DNA of 64,000 bases from Sphaerochaeta pleomorpha str. Grapes (GCF_000236685.1 NC_016633.1:3167815-3231814); one strand, 5' to 3'; positions 17,610 to 26,926 are shown, numbered from the stretch's first letter. Program-made: numbers and translations. The notes: generated by a model from the sequence alone, not told the origin.

Positions 17610-18818
17610 ATGAGAATGTCCAACCGTATTTCAGGATTTCAATGTTCCCCTATCAGACGTCTTTCCCCCTTTGCCCGCGAAGCGGTACAGAGGGGAATCA
17701 GAGTATACCCATTGAATATCGGTCAGCCCGATATCAAGACACCTTCCCAGGTTATCGATGCTGTCCACAACTATGATGAACCAATCATTGCCTATGGAAA
17801 CAGCGAAGGTCGCCAGGAACTTCGTGATGCGTTGCCTGCCTATTACAAAAAATATGGCCTGGATGTGAAAAGCGAGGATATCCTTATCACTACCGGAGGC
17901 AGCGAAGCCTTGCAGTTTGCTTTCATGACGTTATGCGATCCGTATGATGAGATAATCATCCCCGAGCCTTATTACACGAACGTTTCTTCCTTTGCAAATA
18001 TTGCCATGGTAAGTCTGGTACCGGTTACCAGTAAGTTAGAGGATGGTTTTGCCCTTCCCGATATCTCGGAATTCGAGAAGAAAATTACCAGGAAGACCGG
18101 GGCTATACTTCTCTGCAGCCCGAACAACCCTACTGGGTATATCTATTCTGCTGAGGAGTTGACCCAGCTTTTGAAACTGGTCAAGAAGCATGACATCTTT
18201 TTGATCGTTGACGAAGTCTATCGGGAGTTCTGTTACGATGGGAAAAGTTTCTCCAGTGTCTTGGCATTTCCTGAGTACGCAGATAGGGTAATCTGTGTTG
18301 ACAGCTTCTCCAAGCGGTATAGTATGTGCGGAGCCCGTGTTGGCGCCTTGATCAGCAAAAATAAAAATGTGCTGGAAAGCGCGCTTAAACTTGCCCAGGC
18401 AAGGCTTTGTCCTCCCGATATCGAGCAGGTAGCTGCTCGGGCAGCCCTTGATACCGATGATTCCTACTTGGTGGAAGTCAAGGCCGAATATGAAAAACGC
18501 AGGGACTTCATCGTTGAGGGCCTACAGCAAATCGACGGGGTGAAATGTAGTTGCCCCAAGGGTGCTTTTTATCTGGTAGCCGAGCTCCCGGTAGATGACG
18601 CAGAGCGTTTTGCCGTGTTCATGCTCAAGGATTTCAACCTAGATGGAGAAACGGTGATGGTTGCTCCCTGCGAGGATTTCTATGTAACCAAAGGCATCGG
18701 TCGAAGACAGGTCCGCATTGCCTATGTTCTGAATACCCACGATCTTGCTAGGGCTGTCAGGTGCATTGATGCAGGCCTGCAAGCTTATCGCAGGGATGTC
18801 TTGAAAGAAACTATCTGA
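17610..18818 (+). CDS. Class I/II pyridoxal-phosphate aminotransferase (aspartate aminotransferase-like)
   Basis: A 402-residue fold-type I aminotransferase. Visible landmarks are NIGQPDIKTPSQV, ITTGGSEALQFAF (cofactor phosphate loop), the substrate-binding SPNNPTGYIYS, VDEVYREF, and the Schiff-base lysine in SFSKRYSMCGARVG. The closing arginine lies in GRRQVRIAY. It probably moves amino groups between aspartate or another acidic/aromatic amino acid and 2-oxoglutarate; exact substrate cannot be read from sequence. TGGAG lies 7 bases before the ATG at 17610. Confidence 0.9.
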   Translation: MRMSNRISGFQCSPIRRLSPFAREAVQRGIRVYPLNIGQPDIKTPSQVIDAVHNYDEPIIAYGNSEGRQELRDALPAYYKKYGLDVKSEDILITTGGSEALQFAFMTLCDPYDEIIIPEPYYTNVSSFANIAMVSLVPVTSKLEDGFALPDISEFEKKITRKTGAILLCSPNNPTGYIYSAEELTQLLKLVKKHDIFLIVDEVYREFCYDGKSFSSVLAFPEYADRVICVDSFSKRYSMCGARVGALISKNKNVLESALKLAQARLCPPDIEQVAARAALDTDDSYLVEVKAEYEKRRDFIVEGLQQIDGVKCSCPKGAFYLVAELPVDDAERFAVFMLKDFNLDGETVMVAPCEDFYVTKGIGRRQVRIAYVLNTHDLARAVRCIDAGLQAYRRDVLKETI

Positions 18819-18839
18819 AAATTGTGATTTCTTACCCAT

Positions 18840-18896
18840 CTATGACTTTGTTACCTGTGTGTTTATCATACATGCGAGCAAAGTCATAGCTGTTTT
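18840..18896 (+). terminator. Long-loop inverted repeat, possible terminator
   Basis: CTATGACTTTG (18840-18850) and CAAAGTCATAG (18879-18889) are perfect 11-bp inverted arms separated by 28 nt and followed by CTGTTTT. It is probably the end of the aminotransferase transcript; the long loop makes it less certain than the other terminators. Confidence 0.4.
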
Positions 18897-19038
18897 ATAA
18901 TCCTATGCCTTCTACAGGTTTCCACTGGGCAGGCAACTTTCTGTAACAAAACAGCCTGTATCCCTTCCTTGTCCCACAGCATTGCTCTATAGTACCTGTG
19001 CATTCAGCTACAGCTGGGCTAATAGTTGTGAATTAAAT

Positions 19039-19067
19039 TTGACAAGTCATTAAAATGCAGTTAAATT
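19039..19067 (+). promoter_or_regulatory. Sigma-70-type promoter for the small lipoprotein gene
   Basis: TTGACA (19039-19044), 17-bp spacer, TAAATT (19062-19067), about 38 bp upstream of the ATG at 19105. The -35 is a perfect consensus and the -10 is one of the better matches in the window. Confidence 0.55.
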
Positions 19068-19104
19068 ATTACAATGAAATAAAAAAAGGGATGGGTAGAA
19101 AAGT

Positions 19105-19770
19105 ATGGGTACCAAAAAAATCAAGAATCTGTTCATTGTTGCTACAATTCTCGTAATTCTAGTCAGTTTTATCGGATGTGATCTATCCGATGCTACGTTG
19201 CAGGGCGCTGCAGCGACGAGTCGTAAACTGGGAGCTGTATCAAGTCAGGAAGAGTTGGCTTCTGTAGACACTACGAGGACGGCGTTTACCGCGACGGTCA
19301 ATCTGTATCAGGATTATGCGAATGTCGTTACTCAGGACATGGGAAATAGCAATCACCATAAGACAATCGAGGAAACGCTCTATAGCTACCAGTATGGCCC
19401 GTACGGAGGGACTATCGTATCGGATTGGGATTTGCTCAATGGCAAGAATGTGGTCATGACAAACATCACCAACTACAATCTCGATCCTGTTACCGGTGAG
19501 ATAGGTGGGTCAAACCATAGTGTAATCAATATCGTCGATGATTATGGGAATGTCATTCTGAGCCTTGATGCCAATGGAAATCTTAAAGGAAGTCTGTTTG
19601 GCGCTGAGATCAATATGAACTGGAATGCAAAAAACTCGAAAGTGTCAGGTGTAAAGGCTAATGGAAAAGTATCAGGCGTTTTCGTCTGGATGGGATTCAA
19701 TCCCGAAACCAATGAGGTTGTCCAGATTCTTCCCAATGGAACCTTCACCCTTACTGGTTCGTACAAATAA
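19105..19770 (+). CDS. Putative lipoprotein of unknown function
   Basis: 221 residues. The first 25 form a lipoprotein signal (LFIVATILVILVSFIGC) with cysteine 25 as lipidation site and aspartate at +2. The mature protein is rich in Asn, Gly and Val with short repeats such as MNWNAKNSKVSGVKANGKVSG, suggesting beta-structure. I recognise no family. It has its own promoter and is closed by a strong terminator, so it is expressed alone. Confidence 0.65.
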   Translation: MGTKKIKNLFIVATILVILVSFIGCDLSDATLQGAAATSRKLGAVSSQEELASVDTTRTAFTATVNLYQDYANVVTQDMGNSNHHKTIEETLYSYQYGPYGGTIVSDWDLLNGKNVVMTNITNYNLDPVTGEIGGSNHSVINIVDDYGNVILSLDANGNLKGSLFGAEINMNWNAKNSKVSGVKANGKVSGVFVWMGFNPETNEVVQILPNGTFTLTGSYK

Positions 19771-19799
19771 GCTGACAACAGCAAACTGAAATTAAAATG

Positions 19800-19831
19800 A
19801 CAGGCTCCCTCATTGCAGGGAGCCTGTTTTA
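19800..19831 (+). terminator. Intrinsic terminator after the lipoprotein gene
   Basis: Perfect 11-bp GC-rich stem ACAGGCTCCCT (19800-19810) / AGGGAGCCTGT (19817-19827), 6-nt loop, ending in TTTT. Confidence 0.85.
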
Positions 19832-20166
19832 TAGCTTTTTTGGATATTATGGTATCGTTCTTCACTAGTTAAAAACATTCTATTGAAAGCAATTGCCAAT
19901 GCAAGTGACCAGATTTGAAAAAAGTGGAAAGCACTAGCATGGCGCGCATTACATTTTTTTGAAAGGTTGGTTGCAAGTCAAAACAACCAGTCACCTTGCA
20001 GACTGATTGGCTTTTCCCTGCAGAATCTTCATCTTTTTTCCCTCTTGCCTTGCATATCTTTTAAGCGGGAAGAACGGCGAAGGAAGCAGTTGGTTTTCCC
20101 TATATGCCTGCAAGGTGTCCGCTCTTCATTTTTTTTAGTATACTTGCAAGACAACAAGGAGTGAGC
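19832..20166. other. 335-bp non-coding gap upstream of speA
   Basis: No gene found. CCAGTCA (19988-19994) / TGATTGG (20005-20011) is a 7-bp stem with one G-T pair, followed by CTTTT. TATACT at 20139-20144 is a good -10 element placed so that transcription would begin just before the speA ribosome site, but no clear -35 accompanies it. Confidence 0.35.
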
Positions 20167-22098
20167 ATGGAACATACACGTACCGAAACTTGGAGTATCG
20201 AGGATGCCGCGGCACTCTACCGTATCGAGGAGTGGGGAAATGGTTATTTCCATATAAATGCTGACGGAGAAGTCGAGGTGCGGTTAAAGGACAGGTCCCC
20301 TTTGTCTTCCATCAGCCTTTTGAAAATAGCCAAAGGCTTGCAGGAACGGGGGATGAAACTCCCTGTTTTACTCAGGTTCAGCAATATTCTCGATGACAGG
20401 ATCCAACATATCAATGAAAGCTTTGCACAGGCCATCAAGGATGTTGGTTATCAGGGATGCTACCGGGGAGTCTATCCCATTAAAGTCAACCAACAGCAAC
20501 AAGTTGTAGAAGAAATAACAAAATACGGAAAGCAGTACCATCATGGGCTGGAGACGGGGAGCAAGGCTGAACTCATTGCCGCTCAGGCCTATATTGATGA
20601 TCCTGAGGCATGTATCATCTGCAACGGCTACAAGGACGAGGAGTATATCGATTTGGCCCTTCGCGGGATTTCCTTGGGGATCAATACCGTCTTGGTCATT
20701 GAAATGCCAGGTGAAACCGAGATAATCCTTGAACGTGCCCGCGTACTGAAGATCAAACCAAATATCGGTATCCGCATGAAGCCCTCAACGGTAGCCAGCG
20801 GACACTGGACAGACTCCGGTGGAGACCGCAGCGTGTTTGGACTGAATACCACCCAGGTCATTACTGTCGTAGATACCTTGAAACGGGAAGGGATGCTTGA
20901 TTGTCTCAAGATGTTGCATTATCACCTTGGCTCCCAGATTCCCAATATCCATGATATCCGTATAGGTGCTACCGAGGCTACCCGATTCTACGCCGGGTTG
21001 ATCCACGAGGGTGCACCCATGGGACTTTTGGATATAGGCGGGGGGCTTGCCATCGACTACGACGGGAGCAGGAGCAATTCAAGCAACAGTCGAAACTATA
21101 CGACCAAAGAGTATTGCGATGACATAGTGGAAGAAATAATGTCCATCTGCAAAGAAACCAAAATTCCTCACCCTACTATTATTAGTGAATCGGGTCGAGC
21201 TTTGGTCTCCTATTACTCTGTCTTGCTTTTCAACATTCTCGACACCAATATTTTCTGGGATGAAAACCAAAAGGAAGAGGAAATTCCCGAGGAACTGCTT
21301 CCAGCTTTGGACAACCTGCTCTATGTCAGGGAAATGCTCAATGAAAAGAATACGCAAGAATGTCTCAACGACTTGAACTACTATCGTGAGGAAATTCGTA
21401 ACAAATTCCTGTATGGTACGGTCAATATGCGGGAAAGGGCAGTTGCTGAACATCTCTATTGGTCGATTATTGCAGCTATCTACAAAATGGAAGCAAAAGG
21501 AGCATATCTTTCGCCTCAGATTAAAGAACTGGAGCATCAGCTGTCTGATATTTTCTATGGTAATTTCAGCCTGTTCCAGTCTTTGCCGGATGTATGGGCC
21601 ATTGACCAGCTTTTCCCGATCATGCCGATTCACCTATTGGATAAAAAACCTGATAGAAAGGCAATCCTTTCTGATATTACCTGTGATAGCGAAGGAAAAA
21701 TAGACCAGTTCATCGGAAGAAGCGACCACAACACAACCTTGCCTCTCCATACGCCTCCAGAAGATGATGATTATATTTTGGGGGTATTCCTGGTGGGTGC
21801 CTATCAGGAAACGTTGGGAGACCTTCACAACCTCCTTGGTGATACCAATGTGGTGAGCATAACCTATGATGAAGAGGGGAAGTTCTTGCTTCATAATGAA
21901 CTTGAGGGTGATACTGTGGCAGATGTACTGAGTTATGTTGAATATGACCCCAAACAGCTTGAAGCAAAGATTCGTACGAAAGCGGAACGTGCCGTACAGG
22001 ATGGCCTGATCACAACCCAGCAGCGAAGGAAGATTATTTCCGCATATACTGCAGGCTTGAGAGGCTATACCTATTATGAAACCGACCAGGAGGACTGA
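20167..22098 (+). CDS. speA: Biosynthetic arginine decarboxylase
   Basis: A 643-residue PLP enzyme of the SpeA (alanine-racemase fold) family that converts arginine to agmatine and CO2. The cofactor lysine is K106 in GVYPIKVNQQQQVVEEI. GIRMKPSTVASGHWTDSGGD and HYHLGSQIPNIHDIR are diagnostic, and the length matches E. coli SpeA. AAGGAG sits 7-8 bases before the ATG at 20167. It is the first gene of a four-gene operon: the following dehydrogenase starts 7 bases after its stop, and agmatinase closes the operon, giving arginine to agmatine to putrescine. Confidence 0.97.
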   Translation: MEHTRTETWSIEDAAALYRIEEWGNGYFHINADGEVEVRLKDRSPLSSISLLKIAKGLQERGMKLPVLLRFSNILDDRIQHINESFAQAIKDVGYQGCYRGVYPIKVNQQQQVVEEITKYGKQYHHGLETGSKAELIAAQAYIDDPEACIICNGYKDEEYIDLALRGISLGINTVLVIEMPGETEIILERARVLKIKPNIGIRMKPSTVASGHWTDSGGDRSVFGLNTTQVITVVDTLKREGMLDCLKMLHYHLGSQIPNIHDIRIGATEATRFYAGLIHEGAPMGLLDIGGGLAIDYDGSRSNSSNSRNYTTKEYCDDIVEEIMSICKETKIPHPTIISESGRALVSYYSVLLFNILDTNIFWDENQKEEEIPEELLPALDNLLYVREMLNEKNTQECLNDLNYYREEIRNKFLYGTVNMRERAVAEHLYWSIIAAIYKMEAKGAYLSPQIKELEHQLSDIFYGNFSLFQSLPDVWAIDQLFPIMPIHLLDKKPDRKAILSDITCDSEGKIDQFIGRSDHNTTLPLHTPPEDDDYILGVFLVGAYQETLGDLHNLLGDTNVVSITYDEEGKFLLHNELEGDTVADVLSYVEYDPKQLEAKIRTKAERAVQDGLITTQQRRKIISAYTAGLRGYTYYETDQED

Positions 22099-22104
22099 GC
22101 TGCA

Positions 22105-23325
22105 ATGAAAAAACGATTGATGATAATAGGTGCTGGTGGTGTCGGAAATGTAGTTGCGAGAAAATCTGCGCGGATGGATGATCTCTATGAAACAATCTTG
22201 CTTGCAAGCAGGACAAAGGAAAAATGCGATGCCATTGCAAAGGAGTGCTCCCCAGTCGCTGTCGAGACAGCGAGCGTCGATGCTGACGATGTGAAAGCCT
22301 TATGCAAACTGATGACAAGTTTCAAACCCGATCTGGTCATCAATGTAGCGTTGCCCTATCAGGATCTTTCCATTATGCAGGCCTGTCTAGAGACCGGAGT
22401 ACATTATGTCGATACCGCCAACTATGAGCCAAAGGACAAGGCGGAGTTTGAATACTCCTGGCAATGGGCGTACCAGGAAAAATTCAAAAAAGCCGGCCTA
22501 ACTGCAATCCTTGGAAGTGGATTTGACCCAGGGGTCACCAATGTCTTCACTTCCTATGTTGCAAAGCATTATCTGGATGAGATTCACTATCTTGACATAG
22601 TCGATTGCAATGCAGGGGACCATGGGAAGAGTTTTGCCACGAACTTCAATCCGGAGATCAACATCCGTGAGATTACCCAGCATGGAAAGTATTGGGAGAA
22701 CGGTGTCTGGAAAATTACGGAGCCTTTGGAGATACACCAGAGTGTAGAGTATCCAAGGGTTGGACCCAAGGAATCTTACCTGCTGTTCCATGAAGAACTG
22801 GAATCGTTGGTCAAGCACTACCCAACTATCAAGAGAGCAAGGTTTTGGATGACTTTTTCCCAACAGTACATCACGTATCTGCAGGTTTTGGAAAACGTAG
22901 GGATGACCAGTATAAAACCTATCAAATTCAACGGAATCGAAATCCAACCTTTGCAATTTCTCAAGGCTGTATTGCCTGAGCCTTCCTCTTTGGGTGAACA
23001 TTATGAAGGCCAGACCTCCATCGGGTGCCAGATCCGTGGTCTGAAGCAGGGAGAGGAGCATACAGTCTTCATTTACAACAATTGCAGTCATCAGATGGCA
23101 TATCGGGATGCCAAGGCGCAAGGGGTGTCCTTTACTACGGGAGTACCGGCTTCAATCGGTGGTCGATTGCTTGCCCAGGGTGTTTGGAAGAAACCTGGGG
23201 TTTGGAATATGGAACAATTTGACCCCGATCCTTTCATGGAGTTGCTTCCCCAGCTGGGCCTTCCCTGGGAGTTGGTACTTGATGGAAAGTTGGCGTTTCC
23301 CAAACCTGGAGTTTCCAATGCTTGA
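22105..23325 (+). CDS. Carboxynorspermidine (carboxyspermidine) synthase, saccharopine-dehydrogenase family
   Basis: A 406-residue NAD(P)H-dependent reductase with an N-terminal Rossmann motif MIIGAGGVGNVVA and the family segments VDTANYEPKD and LGSGFDPGVTNVFTSY. It condenses a diamine with aspartate semialdehyde and reduces the imine, forming carboxyspermidine from putrescine (or carboxynorspermidine from diaminopropane). Adjacent speA and speB supply putrescine, so carboxyspermidine is the likely product. AGGAGG precedes the ATG. The end overlaps the decarboxylase gene by 8 bases. Confidence 0.93.
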   Translation: MKKRLMIIGAGGVGNVVARKSARMDDLYETILLASRTKEKCDAIAKECSPVAVETASVDADDVKALCKLMTSFKPDLVINVALPYQDLSIMQACLETGVHYVDTANYEPKDKAEFEYSWQWAYQEKFKKAGLTAILGSGFDPGVTNVFTSYVAKHYLDEIHYLDIVDCNAGDHGKSFATNFNPEINIREITQHGKYWENGVWKITEPLEIHQSVEYPRVGPKESYLLFHEELESLVKHYPTIKRARFWMTFSQQYITYLQVLENVGMTSIKPIKFNGIEIQPLQFLKAVLPEPSSLGEHYEGQTSIGCQIRGLKQGEEHTVFIYNNCSHQMAYRDAKAQGVSFTTGVPASIGGRLLAQGVWKKPGVWNMEQFDPDPFMELLPQLGLPWELVLDGKLAFPKPGVSNA

Positions 23326-24454
23326 TGTAGGTAAGGTAGTGCACACTCCCTCCTTTGTGCTGGAGTATGACGATTTTTTACGTAATCTTAGGGTAATTGC
23401 AAACCTGCAGGAGGAGTTGCCATGCACCTTCCTGCTTGCCCTAAAGGGTTTTGGGATGCACGCAGTCTTTCCTGAGCTTGCCCTTTGTGCCAAAGGGGCC
23501 ACCGCGAGTTCCCTCAATGAAGCCTTGCTCGCCTCTGAATATTTTAAGGAAGTGCACGCCTATGCCCCGGTTTACCACCCAAGCGAGTTTTCCTCCTTGG
23601 TGAAACTAGCCTCCCACGTAACGTTCAACTCTATGGATGAGTATCATCGCTATGAAAAACAGTTGGGGGGCGCGTTAGCTGGTTTGCGCATAAATCCCGA
23701 GTACTCACCGGTAAAAACCGAACTCTACAACCCCTGCAGCCCTGGTTCCCGCTTGGGAATTCCCTCTTCGCTTCTGCAAACGCTTCCTGCCGGGATTTCT
23801 GGGCTCCATGCCCATAACCTGTGTGAAAGTGGTGCAGATGCAATGGCTGAGACCTTGCAGCAGATAGAAAAACTCTATGGGCACTTGTTTCCAAGCCTCT
23901 CTTGGTTGAATCTGGGGGGTGGACATCTGGTTACGAAAAAAGGGTATGACCTTCCGCTTTTTCGGAAAACGGTTTTGGATTTTCACCACAGATATCCCCA
24001 TATCAAACTGTTTTTTGAACCAGGGGCAGCCTATGTCTGGGAAGCTGGGGTGTTGGTTTCTGAGGTTCTGGATATGGTAACCAATAATGGTGTAACCACG
24101 GCAATGCTTGATACTTCCTTTGCAGCCCATATGCCTGATTGTCTGGAGATGCCGTATACCCCTCGTCTCAGGGGGGCTTCGATCTATGAGGGTGGGGAAA
24201 TTCCCGAGGGAAAACAGCGCGTGCGTTTGGGTGGGTCAAGTTGCCTGGCAGGGGATTGGGTAGGAGAGTATTTGCTTAGCGATACTGTTAAGGTTGGGGA
24301 CCGGCTTGTGTTTGAAGACATGATGCACTATACGATGGTAAAGACTACCATGTTCAACGGATTAAGCCTCCCTGATATTGCCATATATCGAAATGGAATG
24401 TATGAAGTGGTCAAACACTTCTCGTATGCTGACTATCGTAACCGTTTATCGTAA
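23318..24454 (+). CDS. nspC: Carboxynorspermidine (carboxyspermidine) decarboxylase
   Basis: A 378-residue PLP decarboxylase of the NspC branch of the ornithine-decarboxylase fold. The cofactor lysine is K43 in FLLALKGFGMHAVFP. LNLGGGHLVTKKGYD and the catalytic-cysteine segment GGSSCLAGDWVGEY are family-typical. It removes the carboxyl group of carboxyspermidine to give spermidine. The frame is open far upstream (from 23108), but MLDVGKVVHTPSF at 23318 is the conserved start, has TGGAG upstream and overlaps the preceding gene's end, indicating coupled translation. Confidence 0.93.
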   Translation: MLDVGKVVHTPSFVLEYDDFLRNLRVIANLQEELPCTFLLALKGFGMHAVFPELALCAKGATASSLNEALLASEYFKEVHAYAPVYHPSEFSSLVKLASHVTFNSMDEYHRYEKQLGGALAGLRINPEYSPVKTELYNPCSPGSRLGIPSSLLQTLPAGISGLHAHNLCESGADAMAETLQQIEKLYGHLFPSLSWLNLGGGHLVTKKGYDLPLFRKTVLDFHHRYPHIKLFFEPGAAYVWEAGVLVSEVLDMVTNNGVTTAMLDTSFAAHMPDCLEMPYTPRLRGASIYEGGEIPEGKQRVRLGGSSCLAGDWVGEYLLSDTVKVGDRLVFEDMMHYTMVKTTMFNGLSLPDIAIYRNGMYEVVKHFSYADYRNRLS

Positions 24455-24465
24455 AGAAGGTGTCT

Positions 24466-25356
24466 ATGCAACCCTATTTTTTAGATTCTGAGTATCCCAA
24501 TACCCGAGTTGAAGATGCACTGTTTCATGTAATCCAGGTTCCCCTTGAAGCAACTGTCTCCTATATGGGAGGGACTGCAAATGGACCAAAGGCAATTGTA
24601 GAGGCTTCCGGTCAACTGGAGACACTGGTTGAGGGAATGGGCGAACCAGGTACGTTTGGGATTCACACCTATGATGCAGTTTCCTGTTCGTATGAAAAGA
24701 GCCCTGAAGAGGTGTTTGCCCGAGCTTCTGTCCTGATGGAAAAAGCCTTTGGCCAGAACTCTTTTCCCTTGCTACTAGGAGGTGAGCACAGTGTTACCAA
24801 CGCAGCTGTAATGGCCTTGACTGCAACGTATGAGAAGGGGAGTGTCGGGATCTTGCAGTTCGATGCTCATATGGATCTTCGCTCTTCCTATGAAGGTTCC
24901 GTCTTCAGTCATGCATCTGTCATGTACCGTGCAGTGGAAGCAGGGATTCCTTTGTTCCAGGTCGGGATAAGAAATTACAGCAGTGAAGACCTTGCGGCTA
25001 GAAACGAGTATAAGGTGGGTTTTTATGATGCCTCGGAACTCTACAGGCTAGCACATTCTCCAGCGGGTCTCGCCTCGCTTACGCTTCCTGATTCCTTCCC
25101 TGAGAAACTCTATATAACGTTTGATGTCGATGGTTTTGATGCTTCTTTGATGAGTGCTACAGGAACGCCTGATCCGGGTGGCCTTTTTTGGTGGGATGCC
25201 ATTACCTTGTTGGATGTCCTTACTAAGGGAAGGACCATCGTAGGATCTGATGTGGTGGAGCTTGCCCCCAATAAGATGCTCTATCATTGTGACTACACTG
25301 CAGCAAAACTAGCCTATTATCTTATGGGTCTCATGGAGACAAGAAGAAAGCAATAA
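24466..25356 (+). CDS. speB: Agmatinase
   Basis: A 296-residue arginase/agmatinase-family hydrolase: agmatine to putrescine and urea. The binuclear Mn ligands are visible in LLGGEHSVTNA, QFDAHMDLRSS and FDVDGFDASL. The ATG at 24466 is preceded by AAGAAGG; the GTG six bases earlier is too close to it. With speA and the two carboxyspermidine enzymes it completes a route from arginine to spermidine inside one operon. Confidence 0.95.
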   Translation: MQPYFLDSEYPNTRVEDALFHVIQVPLEATVSYMGGTANGPKAIVEASGQLETLVEGMGEPGTFGIHTYDAVSCSYEKSPEEVFARASVLMEKAFGQNSFPLLLGGEHSVTNAAVMALTATYEKGSVGILQFDAHMDLRSSYEGSVFSHASVMYRAVEAGIPLFQVGIRNYSSEDLAARNEYKVGFYDASELYRLAHSPAGLASLTLPDSFPEKLYITFDVDGFDASLMSATGTPDPGGLFWWDAITLLDVLTKGRTIVGSDVVELAPNKMLYHCDYTAAKLAYYLMGLMETRRKQ

Positions 25357-25437
25357 AATTCGTTTTGTTGATATTCCTCCCTATTTGAGAAATGAATAGG
25401 AAACCAGAGGGAGAAATTGGCCACATGGCCGGTAAAG

Positions 25438-25495
25438 AAAAAAACTCCAGGAGACAATGTAATCAATATAATTGATAAGTTGTCGCTGGAGTTTT
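25438..25495. terminator. Bidirectional terminator between speB and the minus-strand gene
   Basis: AACTCCAG (25443-25450) pairs with CTGGAGTT (25486-25493) and GACAA (25453-25457) with TTGTC (25480-25484). A-run on the left and TTTT on the right allow use from both sides; it is stronger for the minus strand. Confidence 0.75.
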
Positions 25496-25515
25496 CATGA
25501 TCAAATACCAGGAAA

Positions 25516-26022
25516 TTAGCCTTCGAGTTCTTCCCATGTAGTACGAACTTTTGATTCTGCCTTAGCCCAAGCCTGAGTAATGGTTTTTTCTAAGCTGGCT
25601 TCCAGTTCCTCACGTTCTTTATCTGATTTTGCACGTAATTCAGCTACCAGGGTCTCTGTCCAATCTTTCTTGACCTGAGGCAAAGCTGCTTCCCATCTAG
25701 CCGTAGCTGCAGCTTCAGCAGTGTCTACGCTTGTGAGCAGCGTTTTACCCTCAACCGCTTCAGGAGAACCTGGTTGAAAAATAAAGAGCTTCTCCAGAGT
25801 TTCCTTTGATGCAGCATACTCTTTACTTTCCAATTGTGCTTTCGCATCAGCAAGAAGCCTTCCTGCGTCATAGCGAGATGCGTCTAGTGCAATAGCCATT
25901 TTCGCATTTTCTTTTTTACCTGTCTGTACAACAGTCACTGTCATGATTAAAAATACGAGCAACCCCCCGATGAGTAGTGCGATAATTCGATTTACCAGCA
26001 AATTGTCCTTGAAAATAGCCAT
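25516..26022 (-). CDS. Single-pass membrane protein of unknown function
   Basis: 168 residues starting MAIFKDNLLVNRIIALLIGG, with GGAGG 7 bases before the ATG at 26022; an open extension to 26139 has no ribosome site. One membrane helix (~residues 10-33) is followed by a ~135-residue, highly charged alpha-helical domain rich in Ala, Glu and Lys (AGRLLADAKAQLESKEYAAS, LEASLEKTITQAWAKAESKV), probably outside the cytoplasm. The YAASKETLEKLFIFQPGSPE segment has the look of a TPR-like helical pair. No family recognised. Confidence 0.65.
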   Translation of the reverse strand: MAIFKDNLLVNRIIALLIGGLLVFLIMTVTVVQTGKKENAKMAIALDASRYDAGRLLADAKAQLESKEYAASKETLEKLFIFQPGSPEAVEGKTLLTSVDTAEAAATARWEAALPQVKKDWTETLVAELRAKSDKEREELEASLEKTITQAWAKAESKVRTTWEELEG

Positions 26023-26111
26023 TAAGTCCTCCAAATTGTAACATCCCAATGCATAATGTATTGGGTGAGCGCTTTGATGTAGTTCCATACTGTCATTTGA
26101 TTTTCTGGTTC

Positions 26112-26139
26112 TTATTACTATCAAAATAATTGGAGTCAA
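26112..26139 (-). promoter_or_regulatory. Promoter for the minus-strand membrane-protein gene
   Basis: On the minus strand TTGACT (complement of 26134-26139), 16-bp spacer and TAATAA (complement of 26112-26117), 90 bp upstream of the ATG at 26022. Confidence 0.4.
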
Positions 26140-26263
26140 GACGAGAAGCGAGATAAGCTACTCAAAAGCAGTATACCTTTTTTATCATTATTATGATATA
26201 GCCCATATTTTTAGCTGACCGATAAAATATCAGGAATATGTCCCCCATGCTATAAAGGCAATT

Positions 26264-26401
26264 ATGCTAGGATTGTTTAATAGAGAAAATCGAATACCAA
26301 TTGCGAGATACCTCTACTATTTATCACTTGCTATCAAGCAAACTGGTTTGATTGATGCTATCAGGTACCTCAATGTAAGGTTTGAACGGCTAGAGAGGTG
26401 A
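26264..26401 (+). CDS. Possible small protein (45 residues)
   Basis: An ATG with AAAGG five bases upstream opens 45 codons in otherwise empty sequence (26140-26429). It reads MLGLFNRENRIPIARYLYYL and ends RYLNVRFERLER, basic and helical, with ordinary codon use. The previous and next genes are both on the other strand. It may be a real small protein or a remnant; no family recognised. Confidence 0.3.
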   Translation: MLGLFNRENRIPIARYLYYLSLAIKQTGLIDAIRYLNVRFERLER

Positions 26402-26429
26402 TGTTCTCATTGGAATGTCTGGAAACGGT

Positions 26430-26849
26430 TTATTCCCCTATGATTTTGATCAGTGCGTGTTTGTCTCGCATCCCGTCAAAGTCATAGTAGAAGATTTGCT
26501 CCCAGCTGCCGAAGTCCAAGGTGCCTTGGGTTATGGCTATTACAGCCTCTCTTCCCATGATGGTTCGTTTGAGATGCCCGTCAGCATTCTGCTCCAAGCC
26601 TTTGTTGTGCTTATATTGCTCATGGGGGTTTTCAGGGGCAAGTTTTTCCAGCCAGATTTCAAAGTCCTCGTGCAGGCCGCTCTCAATGGCATTGATGAAG
26701 ACACTCGAGGTAATGTTCATTGCATTGACCAAAACGAGTCCTTCCCTGATTCCGCTTTCCGTTACTGCTTCCTGCACGGCATCGGTGATATTGACTAGTC
26801 CGCGCCTGGTGTTGATATGAAACCACAGTTCTTTTCGGTAACTATACAT
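26430..26849 (-). CDS. YjbQ / UPF0047 family protein
   Basis: 139 residues of the compact YjbQ family. [20 protein letters not shown] (early helix), [20 protein letters not shown] and the C-terminal [16 protein letters not shown] match the family layout, and the conserved His/Asn positions form a metal-like site. Members show weak thiamine-phosphate synthase activity, but the real role is unsettled. The start at 26849 ([11 protein letters not shown]) has GGAGG 6-7 bases upstream; the open extension to 26888 does not. Confidence 0.87.
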   Translation of the reverse strand: MYSYRKELWFHINTRRGLVNITDAVQEAVTESGIREGLVLVNAMNITSSVFINAIESGLHEDFEIWLEKLAPENPHEQYKHNKGLEQNADGHLKRTIMGREAVIAITQGTLDFGSWEQIFYYDFDGMRDKHALIKIIGE

Positions 26850-26926
26850 ATATGCCTCCGCTGGTGACTTCAGTATATCATGGCTCATTGCAACATGTAA
26901 GGATTGAAGCTACACTGCCGCTCATC

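Noticed and set aside
23108-23317. Upstream extension of the carboxynorspermidine decarboxylase frame
   Set aside because: Runs out of frame through the preceding gene; the conserved N-terminus and ribosome site are at 23318.
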